DNA of 64,000 nucleotides, taken from positions 695,764-759,763 of the forward strand of contig OX465113.1 in assembly GCA_949987565.1 (NCBI GenBank). Direction: 5' to 3'. This DNA comes from Luidia sarsii (taxonomy: Eukaryota > Echinodermata > Asteroidea > Paxillosida > Luidiidae). The position numbers were made by a program, and so were the translations under genes. The notes under the pieces were generated by a model. That model was not told where the DNA came from. It saw only the letters and a list, made by a program, of their open reading frames with translations, and did not search any database. Shown here one piece after another: positions 17,390-30,700 of this stretch. Position 1 is the first letter of the stretch. Each line of letters opens with the position of its first letter.

Positions 17390-18294
17390 GAATTCTTTTC
17401 AAACAGTGAGATTGACATTAATGACGTAATCATGTATTTTTAGTTTTTTACATACATGTACCCGGTACCTGCCAAATTTACATTCTCCTTTTACTCTTAT
17501 AATAACTTTAAACATAACATGGTTTTAAAAATATGTACATAAAATTGACATTTAAGCCCTGAGTCAATGAAAAAGTGAGAGAGGGAAAGAGTGTGAAATT
17601 AGCTTATACAAAATCAAAACAGATTGTCTCCTGAAACACGTACAACTGTACGTATACTGTGTCATGTATACTGTTTACATGTAATGTCACATCTGATGCT
17701 TCCTGTGGATTGCAAGTTTTGCAACAGCATGAAATGGAAACATGTTTCATGCACTTTAAGCGTAGTATTATTGAATCTGCCTGTTGCCCAACATGTGCCC
17801 TTCCTCGTGACAGATTTGACAGTTGCCAAGCAACTGTTGCACTGGAGATTCCTCTAGGATGTCTTCATCAAATTGACCTTAATTACGTGTGTGCATTACT
17901 TGGAGTTGGATTCATTGCTAGAGAAGATGAAGTGTGTGGGTGATGCTAGCTATGGGACTGTTCTGTCTAATTTGCAATCCATCCATCTCGTCATCTACGT
18001 ACATACAGACATTTATATGTATCAATCCATCTGCCAATCCATTCATCTTTCTGTCTGTCCGTCCATCTGTCCATCCCTAATTCTATCCATAATTGCATGA
18101 AGTGATGAAGTGCATATTGATTGGAGTTTCACCAATTTATTTTAAAGAGAATCAGCATCATAAAGATCATTACCATTTACCAGATTACAGAACAAAACTA
18201 GCACTTGCAAAATATGCAAAACTTGAGTAATATGCAAAAATGTTGCTAACTGCTAATTTAAATCTAAAATGACCAAAGTGCAAACATCAATAAT

Positions 18295-18515
18295 TAGGGC
18301 CTGGCATTTAAATCCTAGCAGGACTTTTCTCAGTAAATTCTCAAAAGTTAGAGGGCCTGACGTTTTGATCCTAGCATGACCTTTCTCAAAAGACTTTGCC
18401 TTTGAGAAAGGTCCTGCTAGGATCGAAACGTCAGGCCCTCTAAATTTTGAGATTTATGTTTTGCAAGTCATTTTAGTCAGTGAGCAGTTTGCAACAGTTT
18501 TTGTATTAACTTCAA
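18295..18515. repeat. hammerhead-like repeat, cluster of inverted copies
   Basis: Two minus-type halves are followed by a well-preserved plus copy: TTTGAGAAAGGTCCTGCTAG, GATCGAAACGTCAGGCCCTC, and a tail ending GTGAGCAGTTTGCAACAG. The tail is shared by most long copies and marks the element's 3' part. Confidence 0.7.
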
Positions 18516-18624
18516 AGGGAAAATGGCGGTCATTCTGTCTTTGAAAAGGACTTGCAAATCTTGATAGGCACTTGTAGCTGTACTTTCTCTGTAACCATTC
18601 TATGTTTTACAAGAAGGCAATACA

Positions 18625-18690
18625 TACACGTACATGTACATGTACATGTACAATGTACATGTACATGTACACCTGCACGTACAGTACGTA
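18625..18690. repeat. ACATGT simple repeat
   Basis: A run of the self-complementary hexamer ACATGT. Similar tracts occur at 19728-19850, 20555-20945 and 23100-23600. Confidence 0.8.
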
Positions 18691-19218
18691 CACACTGTCA
18701 AGAGCAATTTACAGTCTGTGATTAAATCACATCACACTCCCAGTGCAGTGACGTTTATTTCCTCAAACCTCCAGTGGGGGTGACTTGACTTTAGGGAGGT
18801 CAAAGGGTCATTGACGCACTCATATTTACTGTATGCTTGCATACATGTACCGTACCCTTATATGTACACGTGTTGTACACAGACTTGTACACAATAGAAA
18901 ATGTACACTTTTGAAGGAAACCTAGATCTATAGTTAGTGCACTGTGTGCAACCCATTCAATCGAAATGAAGAATTGTACACTAAAGCACAAACCTTTTTT
19001 GTACATATTATGTAAATTTTTCATACTGTTATTTATCTGTACATAAGATAGTTTGAATTAGTGAATCTGAAAGGATGAAGTCTAACCAGTTGAAAAGAGT
19101 CGAGAAACAACGACTAAATGTCAAATAAATGAAGAAATACATACATATTTTGCAGATAAAATATGAAAAACTGACTGGGAACTTTTGAAAGTTGACAAAC
19201 GGCAACTTAGAAAACTTT

Positions 19219-19300
19219 GGCTGGACTGGGACTTGAACCAGATACATGTACCTCTGTTTTTGCATTATCAGTGCTCTTATGTACCTGAGCTACCAAGCCC
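19219..19300 (-). repeat. tRNA-derived SINE head
   Basis: The minus strand starts GGGCTTGGTAGCTCAGGTAC (A box) and ends with GGTTCAAGTCCCAGTCCAG (B box). An extra ACATGT motif has expanded inside it. Confidence 0.55.
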
Positions 19301-20259
19301 TTAGATAGATGGTGGCCTTCCCAAAAAGTCAATCAGAAGCATTTAACAATTGATTGCATAGGCCTATACCAACACAATGTAGCCTGTCTGAATTTGTCGA
19401 CAAAAATGAGTTTTTGTTTTTTTCTGTACTAGATATTCATTCATTATTCATGACATTTATTTGTGATCTTACTTCTCCCTTAATTGTACATGTAAGGAAA
19501 TAGCCTTCAATTTAGCTTGAAAAATTCCTTCAAAAGAAGATTCAAAATTTTGAACGTAAGTTTATTTCAGAATTCTGATAACTGAGAGAGGTCACTCAGT
19601 TGTTCAACTGACGTGTACAAATAGTACAGAACTTCATCTGTTCATCTGTAAAACTGTATCTCAATGTCATCTGTCACCTGCTAATCCCAATCGATAATGA
19701 ATAATGTAGTCCAGTTTTACGTAAATTGTACATGTACATGTACATGGGCATGCAGGCCTACATGTACAGTAGGCCTACATGTTGTACAAGGGATGTACGT
19801 GCGGTATAATGAAGCTTAAGCATACACGTACATGTACTGTACTAGTTTGTTGTTAATTTTATGCACCTAATATCAATTACACAGTCTTATCTTCTGTGAA
19901 TAAAGGACAAAGTGTAACCAGGTGCACACCACAGATGGTCCAGTACGGCATTGTTTAAACGGCACTGGTCAAGTTCAGATGAATAAAAAATACACTAGAT
20001 GTGTAATAATACTCATTGTTCTCTTGTATGGGCTGTTTATGGTCAATAAAAAAATATGAGTTGTACAGTTTGTAGCCTATAGATAATGAATGTATGAATA
20101 AATGAAGTAGATCTGGTTTGATGGCAGTTAGTGAGAAAGCATGGTGATCATGCACATGTATACACTGAAGTGACCGAACATGGTGATGCACATACATGTA
20201 CTATTTACTTTGGAGTTCTGCTTACATTACATACAGTAAAAAAAAAAGCAAAAATGTTA

Positions 20260-20352
20260 CAAACTGCTTACTAACTAAAATGACCAAGATGCTAATTGTT
20301 AAAGATTAGAAGGTCCTGACGTTTCAATCCTAGCAGGACCTTTTTTCAAAGG
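20260..20352 (-). repeat. hammerhead-like repeat copy
   Basis: In plus orientation it shows GGTCCTGACGTTTCAATCC and TAGCAGGACC, with the TGCTAATTG tail to its left. Confidence 0.55.
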
Positions 20353-20554
20353 CCTCTTTTCAGTTTGCTGAGCACTGCTCAAGTTTTCTTTTCTATAGCT
20401 GCTTGGGCTTGATAAAAGGTGATGTTCGGCGCTAAAGCAATTAGTTTGTCGTTGCTGTCATATGTGAATGTATGAGATGTAAATTCTAAGTGTGCCCACA
20501 GGGCGTTGTTTTTGTAGAGCTGACCTAAGGTTTGTAGGAATGTCAGTTACGTGT

Positions 20555-20945
20555 ACATGTACACTTGTACGGTATGTACATGTTCATGTTCAATACATGA
20601 ATACTATTCAATGCATTTTCACACGATCATGTACATGTGTGTGCATACACTTTAATATTGCACTGTACTGTACATGTACATATGTACATGTACAATTTAC
20701 CCCTGTACATGTACATGTCAATGCGACACTGTAGGCCTATTTGATTACCAACTGGTATGATAATGTGTACACTTGTATGTACATATGTACGTGTAGTATA
20801 CATGAAAGTACAGAATGAAGTTCAATGTACTTTGTGGGCTACTACTGTATGTTCGTGTACTGTACATATTGTGTACGCACACTGTACATGTATACACAGT
20901 GTACATTTGTACATGTACATGTACATGTACATTGAGTACATACAC
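20555..20945. repeat. ACATGT-rich tract
   Basis: Interrupted runs of TACATG and its variants upstream of the TESK-like start. Cysteine- and valine-rich frames seen here are translation of the repeat. Confidence 0.7.
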
Positions 20946-21146
20946 TTGTTTTCATTACCGGTAATTTATTTCCACGCACGCATATGTACATTATGTGTTC
21001 ATTTTATCACAAATGGATGACATTGAAAGTTGCTAATATTGCTTTTTTTCTGCACATTTGTTTGAGTATGTGTTATCCTGTTATCCTCTGCTATCCCCTG
21101 TTATCCTCACCAGTTACACGACATACAGAGATGAAGCCGTCACTAG

Positions 21147-21740
21147 ATGATAGAATGTCATCAAGACACACAAGAGCATCTCCCCATCCCTCTCACCGCT
21201 AGCGACAAGCTCATTGCGATGTCACAGAGACAGCAGTCTCTCTCCAAAAAGCCCATGCCTCTGCGAGTGGATACAGGCAGTCGCCGGCTTGAGCAGGGTA
21301 CCAGCTTATCCCGCAGCTTCACCGAGGATGGGGAGGACTGCCGGGCAATCCGGTCAACCGTGACTGAGGTCTCGGCTGGGTGCACGTGTCCGGCATTGCC
21401 CGAAATCTCCTCCACCGGTTCATGCCTGGCTTCTAATGATGGCTCGGTGTGTCTCGCCTCGCAGCCATCGGGACGAGATCAAGGTCACAGCCACTCCGTG
21501 CCTGGGAAGTTGGCCCTCTCCAGACACGACACGGTCGGCTACACAGACTGCGATGGTCAAGGGCAGGTTTGGTGTGACGGTAAGGCACGGACTCACCCCT
21601 GGATGACCGAGGACTCCTTGAGACCCCTCAGCCCAGGGTCATCGGTCACCACTGTCAAGTCACTCCTCTCCAGTGTGGCCAGGTTGGAGGACTTTGAGAG
21701 GGAACTTATCGGAAGGGGATTCTTCTCCGAGGTTTACAAG
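21147..21740 (+). CDS. TESK-like exon 1: N-terminal region and glycine loop
   Basis: The ATG at 21147 is the first in frame after a TAG at 21144, and a TGA lies in frame upstream, so coding cannot extend further 5'. A later Met (21219, MSQRQQSL) is an alternative start. The Ser/Thr-rich N-terminal part has no recognised domain. It ends TVKSLLSSVARLEDFEREL then IGRGFFSEVYK, which aligns with SSLARVDDF...GAGFFSEVYK of TESK1. Donor GTGAGA, phase 0. Confidence 0.85.
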
Positions 21741-24700
21741 GTGAGATTTTCAGATAAGACACTTGAAGGTTTGCATGATGGATTGTTTGCACACAAGATT
21801 GCATTAATATCCACTGACCACTATCCAGAAACCAACATAAATGACATTGACCTTGAAGAGCAAGGAATTCTCAAGTTGAAGGACAGGAAACTTAAAGTTT
21901 GACAACAAATTGCTGTGGCACAGCTTCTTCTATCCCGGACGACTGATAATGGTGATGGATCATTTTGTACAGTAACCAAGTAACTTTCTGGAATCCCCCA
22001 GCAAATCTTCAATCAAATCATGTAGGCCTACGGCTGTGCAATTGTAGACATTCCTCAAGTTATGAATCTTCTTGAGGAATGGACAAGGAGTTTTTAAGTC
22101 CTCACTACACATTAACACTGTGTGAACCACTCAGAGCCAAAACAACATGCTGTGGGAGTACATGTTTCACTTCATTCTCGTCTGTACATGTACATGTATA
22201 TGTTATAAGCATTATTTGCACACACACAAAAATAACTTGTTGGCAGAAATAGGCCTAGATGTATCTTTGAGATCTTCTGACAAGATTGTGAATTCTGAGC
22301 ATTACAGTGTGTATTGTAGGCTACATTTACTCAGTTGTAGACATAATGTGTATCTTTACATGTACATGTACACTGTATACATCTATTTCAAAGAGCTGTC
22401 TATGTGGGCATTGTGATGCTGTCATGCGGAAAAGAAAGGACTAGAAATGTGGCCGTGACCTCAACGCATTTACACCCGCGCAGCAGCGTTACCATCCCTG
22501 GATGATTATCAGCCCTCTGCTATTAAGTGAACGTGGTGTTATGTATTCATGCCAAAGGGCTTTTAAAGGGTACATGTACATGTACGCAATACCTAGGCCT
22601 GTAGGCTATAGTGTGTACATTACTGTACTTCAGGGTTTTCCCTTCATACAGAATGTGAGATGCTCCATCTCATACTTTTAATTGACCATTTCAGGTGTTT
22701 GTCTTTCAAATCACCCTCTCCCATTGACCCCAGGGGTGGATTTCACAAAGCCTTACGATGCATCGTAACTCAACTTACGATGCATAGTTGTGATAGGCTG
22801 TATGGTTTCTGTGCATCGCTCTTTGTCTTGCGATGGATCGTACATGTAAGTTACAATGGGTTTGGTGACATGGACTTCAGAACTCATCTACTGAACCAGT
22901 TATCAGTTGCCATCAGACTCACAATTGCAGTGCAAATCCTGGTGCACTTGTGTAGCAAGTTGGGGCTCAAAGTTAGCGAGCCTTACTACATGTTGTACAT
23001 TGATTTTTCTGTCAAGTAGAATGTATGCAGTTCTATGGGCAAACCCCCCATTAAATTGCTTTTAAATACATATATACACAAAAAGCTGACAGAGACACTA
23101 TACTGCACTGAGTACATGTACATGTACAGTACATGTACAGTACCTTACATGTAGAGTGTACAGTTATGTACAGTACATATTACATACATGTACATGTACA
23201 TGTACATGTACATGTGTAAACTGTGTGTAAACTGCTCTTTGGAGAACTTTGGAGTTGGGAGCATGTACTTTTATAGGCCTACATGTACATGTACGTACAT
23301 GTACAGTACATGTACATGTAGGCCTACATTATGTACATGTACATGTACATGTACATGTACATGTACGTACATGTACAGTACATGTACATGAAGGCCTACA
23401 TTATGTACATGTACATGTACAATGTACATGTACATGTACGTACATGTACAGTGCATGTACATGTAGGCCTACATTATGTACATGTACATGTACATGTACA
23501 TGTACATGTACGTACATGTACAGTACATGTACATGTAGGCCTACATTATGTACATGTACATGTACAATGTACATGTATACATGTACATGTACATCCATGG
23601 GCATTGTTGTTCTATTCCACTGATACTCCAGGGATTTTGGCTAACAGCCAAAAGTCAGTTCTAGAACCAAACAAACTTTCCATGTTTATCTGCATGTACA
23701 TGTACATGTACATTACTATGTATACGTATGTATGTATGTGTACACAGGCAGGGACAGGATCAGGAAGAGGACTGTTTGACAAAGATATTTATCCGAGTAT
23801 TTCATTTCCTCAACTTTTCATTTGGAAATGGTGAATTAATTTCTATTCTAATAGTAATACAGTACAGGACAGTGTAAATATAGTAGGGGCCTTCCGGTAC
23901 ATGTACATGTATATGTACATGTAGCATTTACATTTACTTCTGAAGGCATTGTGGTTATAATATCCTTTCAAATCATAAATTTGGTTTCAAAAGCAAGATG
24001 AACACAGCTTGGTCTGGCTTATTTTTAAAAAAAAATGTATCAAGGACATCTTAGTCCACATACACATGTAGGCCTACATGTAGAAGTAGGTACACCTGTG
24101 CCCTCTTAGTAGTACAGTAATTCAATTTGTATTGACACTGTTTTGGTCTGCAGGTGCAACACAAACAGACAGGTCAGGTTCTGGTGCTGAAGATGAACAA
24201 TTCTCAGTCCAGCATTGCCAGTGTTATCCAGGAGATACAGTTACTGAAGAAGCTGCAACATCCCAACATCATCAAGTGAGATTGAATTATTATTTTTTAA
24301 ATACCAAAGAAATTTGACTGGATCAGGCTGCAAACCAAGACCTCTTGTTTTAAGTACATGTACTAGCACTAAAGATTGAACCAGAGGTCTTGGGTTCGAG
24401 TCCCGGTCCAATCAGATTTTCTTGGCTTTTTCAGTATTTTCAACAACAAAAAAGCCAGGGGTTAAAAACAACTTTAGGCCTTACCATACTTTAACAAGCA
24501 AGGAAAACAGTGCATTCACATTTATCGACAGATGATAGCACTTCAAAAAGGAAATGGAAAGATAACAAGAAATAAGCTACATGTACTAGCTCCAAGGAAA
24601 TCATTACATAGGATTGCTTTTTCAGTACGTGAACCTGAGGGGGAAAGGCATTGTTGTTTTAGACCATGCAGGGATATTTGTTCCCTTGTTCATAAGATTA

Positions 24701-27700
24701 ATTGTGAGTACTTCAATGGTCGGTACCTACATGTAGTTGCCTATGGTTTCAATTGGCAGGGGTTGACAGACAAGTTGGAACTCAAGACCTGAAAGACATC
24801 TTTGTGTCCCCAAGCATTCGTAGTCTCCTCTTACTTGTGTCGCAGAATTTTAGATGAGAGTGGATTCTAGGACCTAGGAATAAATTTTGTCAGGAACTCT
24901 AAAGCCAAATAAAATGCACCTAGGCCTTTTGATGTATTTAGGTCTTGGAAGATACAGAAGCTTTCTTATTGCAATGCTGTTATCTTAAAGGTCAAATTTT
25001 CGATTGTTGTTTAATCCGGGTACATGTATGTTGTGCCATCATCTTCTCAAATTTCTGTAAGTTGTATTTCAGCGAATAACCTTGCTTTCATTTCCTGAAA
25101 CCCAAAAGCATTTTTTCCCATTCTTGTTCAAATGTCAAGGTTTTTTTTAACATCAAGAAATTATAAAAAAATTACCAAAAAATAGTATGCAAACCTCGAA
25201 ATATACTTTGCAGGGGCTGAGATCATAATCCTACATGCACATGAACATGTACATGTACATGAATGTACATGTACTGTACCAGGATCTTTCTCAGTGGTTC
25301 AACATGTAGTGAATTGATGAAATATAGCTCTGACGTTACTGGATTTTAATTGTCAAGTGCTATAAATATCTAGGAGGTCCTGCTAGCATGGCTAGGTTCA
25401 AAACGTCAGGTGCACTAAATTTTGAGATAAATGTATATGAGATAGATATCTTTTGTTAATTACAAAAACTGTTGCAAACTGCTCACTGACTAAAAGGACC
25501 TGCAATACATAAATCTCCAAAAATTAGAGGGCCGCCTGACGTTTCGATCCTATCAGGACCTTTCTCAAAGCCTTTCTCAGAGCCTTTGAGAAAGGTCCTG
25601 CTAGGATCGAAATGCCAGGCCCTCTAATTTTTGAGATTTTTGAGTTTTCCTAATCTTGCATTTTCTCTCCTTGCAGGTTACTCGGAGTGTGCGTTCATGA
25701 AGCAAAGATCCACGGTCTTATTGAGGTAAAGTTGATATTCTATCTTTCAGATACAGGCATTATGGGTTGGCCACTATTTAAACTCTACATGATGACATTA
25801 TGGCAGGCAATAAACCCACTTATTCCACACCATTGCCAATCAGTGACTTCAGAGGTATTTGCCTTGGCTTTACTGCCCTTGTAAAGTGAAAAGTAAAGCA
25901 TTCAGATTTTGTAAAGTCATTGCCTGGACAGTGTCCAACTCTGAATTGTATATTTAGAACAAAAAAGTAATGTCTTTGGGAAAAGATTTATCATTTCAAA
26001 GTGTACTAATTACCATTGGTTGGTCTAGTTGGGCTTAAACCAAAACAGGTTTATGTACAGCTCCTGCATTTTGGAATTTGAAGCCTTTATTTGCCCATGT
26101 TCTTTTCTTGTAAATACCAGCCAATTAAGTGTTTTGCAAAAGAAAACAAATTAAGAAATGAGTCCTACACCCGTTCTTGTCTCAGGCAAAGACCCTGGTT
26201 TGCTAGAGACAACGGTACATGTACAGTACACATGTTTTCCTGCAGTTTTTGTTTGTCTACCTTATCTCAACCCACAAAATTGAACCCCATTCTGATTCTT
26301 TCTTGATAACCAAAAGTCCAAGGTGTTTAAAAGGTATTATTATTTGCTATAGTTGTAAATTGTACTCAAAATTTGGAGTACATATTAATTATGTATGATG
26401 TACCAGTACAGTGTGCATGTAAACAAAGAAGAAGATATGTATTTTGCATGTACATGTACATGTACCAGGGTACCAGTGCACCGGAGCCAAATGATGAAGA
26501 TTAGGGTCATATTGAACTATAACCAGCGGACGATGAACTTAATCAGTAACGATCAAAATAAAAAAAGAGCATCTACTTTATGCCTACAGTTACTGTAGAG
26601 CCTACATGTACATGTACACTGTGCCTTTTCAGTACTGTACATGTACCTTGGGTGAGTGAATTCCATCAATCATCTCTCTGTGTGCCAAATACCGATCTGT
26701 ACTCCATCATCCGTGTCATTGCGAGAGATTCAGTGGGAAAAAACCCAACAACAAACCTTTCCCTTTTCAGTTTGTTCTGTAGTGAAAACATAAAATTAAT
26801 ACACACACATGTGTACATGTGTAAATTAACAAATGTACACAAAAACATGCACGTACTATGTCCTGCATGTGTACAGTACATTCGTCAAAGTGGAATATGT
26901 GTAATGTATTTTGCAAAATAGTATATAAAACAATTCTCAAAATTTATTGGGCCTGGCGTTTTGATCCTAGCAGGACCTTTCTCAAAGGCAGAGTGACATG
27001 GACAAAACAGATACAAAAACAATTTGCAAAGTGTTCACTGACTCAATTAAACCCAAATTAAATTCTCAAAAATTAAGACGTAAGAGGGACCTTGTTTTTG
27101 TCCACCCTTTTTGGGGGTCCTGTTTCTTTGGTGTGTATTGTGCTGTATTTCGCAGTGCATAAAGTTAATCAAATACCCAAACATCTGGTATCGATGGTCC
27201 GTTAAACACCAAGGAGAAATTACTCTAACGCCTGCATCCACAGACCAGAGACCAAGGACCACCTCCCCCCCTCCCTCCCTCCCCCCTCCCCATCTTCGTC
27301 CTGCTGAAGAAAATGACAGCAAGTTGCCCCTTACCATCTGCTAATGACATGCTATGGTGCTGATTAGGTATAAGATATAACCAGAGGCCTGGCCGGCTGG
27401 GCGATGATACATGCATACCAATCATCGACATCTGATTGCAATCATTGGCATGTATTTACACAGTGAAAGGTTATCGTTATTCAGCTACACTAGGATGCCC
27501 CAAGCCATCATATGCCAGTTCATGCTAATTCAAATATAGCTCCAAGGAGTCCAAGGAAAACTCTTTGTACAAAGACACTTCATGTCTATGCACATGTAGC
27601 AGGTAATTTGGATTAAGATCCCTTTAGCGCTGACTTTGTAACCTCGGGGAAACTTAAAATGTACTTTGCATTTCTCATTATTAGGTCCATATACGTGCCT

Positions 27701-30700
27701 TAAACCGATCTCAACTTCCCAGGGAGTACACTATGAAAACACTGCATACACATGGGCTTGTAGCATCAGCTGCTGGTGTCTGAAACTATAGGAAGGTTGC
27801 CAAAACAAACTCAAAGCCTTTGGAACACATTTACTCCCGGAGTCCTTACATAAAAGAGGCATTAGATAATTTGATTTTAAATGTACATGTTAAGTATCTT
27901 GCTAAAGGACAAGAACATCTCTAAAACATGGCTGGACCTGGACCTGCCACTTTGGAAGGCAAGTTTAGGGAGAAGGTTAAAGTTTGCACATCCCCTCTGT
28001 GCCGTTAGCTCACAAAAGAAGCTTTATTGGCACAGTATAGTGTACTGTGCATACAGTACAACCACATACAAATTGACACTGAGCCACACATGTACACATG
28101 CACACGCAATACATGTACATAATGTACTTGTACATGTACACTGTACCTACAAAGTGTGTGTATCAAAGCTACAATGTAAGCAAACAAATTCCATTGAATC
28201 ATGAAAATTTACGGGGAAGAAGTCACCGTTTCAAAACACACTTTTGATAATCTTTAACAGGTTTAATCACAAAATACAAGTACAGTGTACATGTATGTAT
28301 GTACATTTTGTACATGTGTATGTCTAAACTTTTATTGTACAGAACTGTACTACATACACATGTATACATGTATAACAGGTGCAAGAACTTTGCATACCAC
28401 TACATGTACAGGTACACACCTGTACAATAGTCATCCATGGGCAATTGATACATGTACACTGTAAATACATGTACCATCTTCCCCATAGCTCATCAATGCC
28501 TTACATTTTCAGAGGCTACATTAATAATGTACATGTCGTTTCTCAGCAATTATATTTTAAAATTTAGTGGGCCTGACGTTTCGATCCTAGCAGGACCTTC
28601 AAAGGTCCTGCTAGGATCGAAACGTCAGGCCCACTAAATTTTGAGATTTGCATTTTTGTAATTTTAGTCAGTAAACAGTTTGCAACATTTTTGTATATCA
28701 ATTAGTCATATCAGACTGGCATTATCTCATGCCATTGGGTTGATAATTTAATCTCCAGACAAAATATTGGTGTGTCATGTCGGATAAATAAAAGATAATA
28801 CATCATGCAATGAATGTTTGTAGGCTAATGAATAGATATGTAAAAGATCTGTACCTAGGAACCAGCTGAACCAGCAACTGTGTATACATGTATGTACACC
28901 TGCACATGTATACATACATTTACATATAATTAATTTATAAATGTCGAAATTGAATTTATAAAAAGCTCTTTTAGATAAGCAAGTAATTTAGGGTCTTCAT
29001 GTGTTTTTGTTTTAGGTTTTTTTTACTGCATCTTTCTGACCCGTCTTATTCTTATTGAACATGTCCATGCACCTGTTTAAAGACAAATTTTCTGTCATAA
29101 TAGGTTAGAAAACGAACTGGATGGTTTTGAATACCGAGATAAGTAGATTTACGTGAAGATGTATCCTAGAAGGAAGCCGGTACCAGCCAGTCCTCACTGC
29201 TTTACCATTTTGTGCACACGTTGCTTCCACATGACACCAGCATGACACCCTTTATTCCCTGTTACCCTCACACATCTACTAGGTAGTACCAAGAAGCTAT
29301 CAGGCAAGCTTCCTGATACCTCCTTGCAACTACCACATCTGACCAAAAGAAGAATTAATTTTGGTGAGCTGTGAAATGTGGTTAAGAAGACGATGAAGAT
29401 CCCATGGACAGATCAAGTATGTAGCGGGGATGCACACTGTTCAGTACTGGTACATGTAAGTGTACTTTGAAGTGTGGACATGAACAGAAAGCTGATGAGT
29501 AAAAAGAGAACCAACCATTTGAAAATCCTTAGTCAAATCATGTGAAAGGTTGGTTTGGGGAACCTGCCTTGGCTGCCTTTGACAGGAAAAAGTCGAGGAA
29601 CAGAGGAGCAGAGGAAAGACGCCCAGCTGGATGCCCAGCCTGAAAGATTGGTTACAAGAAAGAGGAGTAACACATCAGGAGGTGGGCCTGCTGGAGGAAG
29701 ACAAAAACTTGTGCCATGATATGATGTTTCCGACGTCAAGAAATACTGTATGCCACCTAGAAAGAGAGAGTGAGAGAGAGAGAGAGGGAGAGAGAGAGAG
29801 AGTGAGAGAGAGTGAGAGAGAGAGGGTGAGAGAGAGAGAGAGAGAGAAGGAGAGAGAGAGAAAGAGGGAGAGAGAGAGAGGGAGTGAGAGGGAGGGAGAG
29901 AGGGATGGAGAGAGAGAGAAAGAGAGGGGGTAGAGAGAGGGAGAGATGGGGGTCAGAAAGAGGGAGACAGAGAGAGAGAGAGAGAGAGAGAAGAGAGAGG
30001 GAGAGAGACAAGGAGAGAGAGCGGGGGGGGGGGGGGGGATGGATGGAGAGAGAGGGGAGGAAGAGGGGAGAGAGAGAGAGAGACATAGAGGGGGGTAGAA
30101 AGAGGTAGAAATGTGGGTTAGAAAGAGGGAGAGAGAGAGGGGGAGAGGTGGTGAAAATGAGTGACCGGGAGAGAGTCAGAGATGGCGATGGGGTCATAAA
30201 GGGAGAGGGAGAGATACTCATACTGTCCTGTGTCCAAACAACAGTATTACTTCCTTTCCTTCTTCCAGTAGTAAATATCATCTGCCTATCTGTAGATAGC
30301 TTGCTTGGTGAACCATTCCAAGGGGATCAAGTGTCAAACATTTGTCCACCTCTCTGTTGCTGTCATGTGTTGCCGACAAGTCAGGAATTCTACATATGTT
30401 GTACTACAGGATGGTGCTCAAGCTTGAATACATAGGAGATGCTTGAGTTTATGCATCATCCACTGGTCATTTCATCATCAATAGCAATACCTCATCAATT
30501 GCAATTCATGATACAAACAGCAATGAATGAAGGGATTAGTATGGCTACATTACTTAGTTTCCACATGCATTGTAATTGGTGTTCAGCTGTTTACATGCAG
30601 ATAATTATATGACTTGAATTAGAAGGAAGTTCAGAGTCCTATTCTCGTTTCAATCCTTAAAATTTAGTGGGCCAGACGTTTCGATCCTAGCAGGACCTTT

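Larger units (their letters stand above)
11935..21146. other. intergenic region between the divergent Tie-like and TESK-like genes
   Basis: About 9.2 kb with no reading frame I can assign. It holds tRNA-derived pieces (13845, 17102, 17318, 19219), a hammerhead-type element (15232), a perfect hairpin (16689), a MITE (16834) and ACATGT-rich tracts. Promoters of both genes should lie here, but no core promoter element is clear. Confidence 0.6.
21741..24153. other. TESK-like intron 1
   Basis: It contains a MITE-like copy (22732-22875) and long ACATGT tracts (23100-23600). No other exon was recognised. Confidence 0.5.

Noticed and set aside
29631..30281. Glu/Arg-rich and Ser/Leu-rich frames over the AG tract
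   Set aside because: Direct translation of a dinucleotide repeat on either strand.
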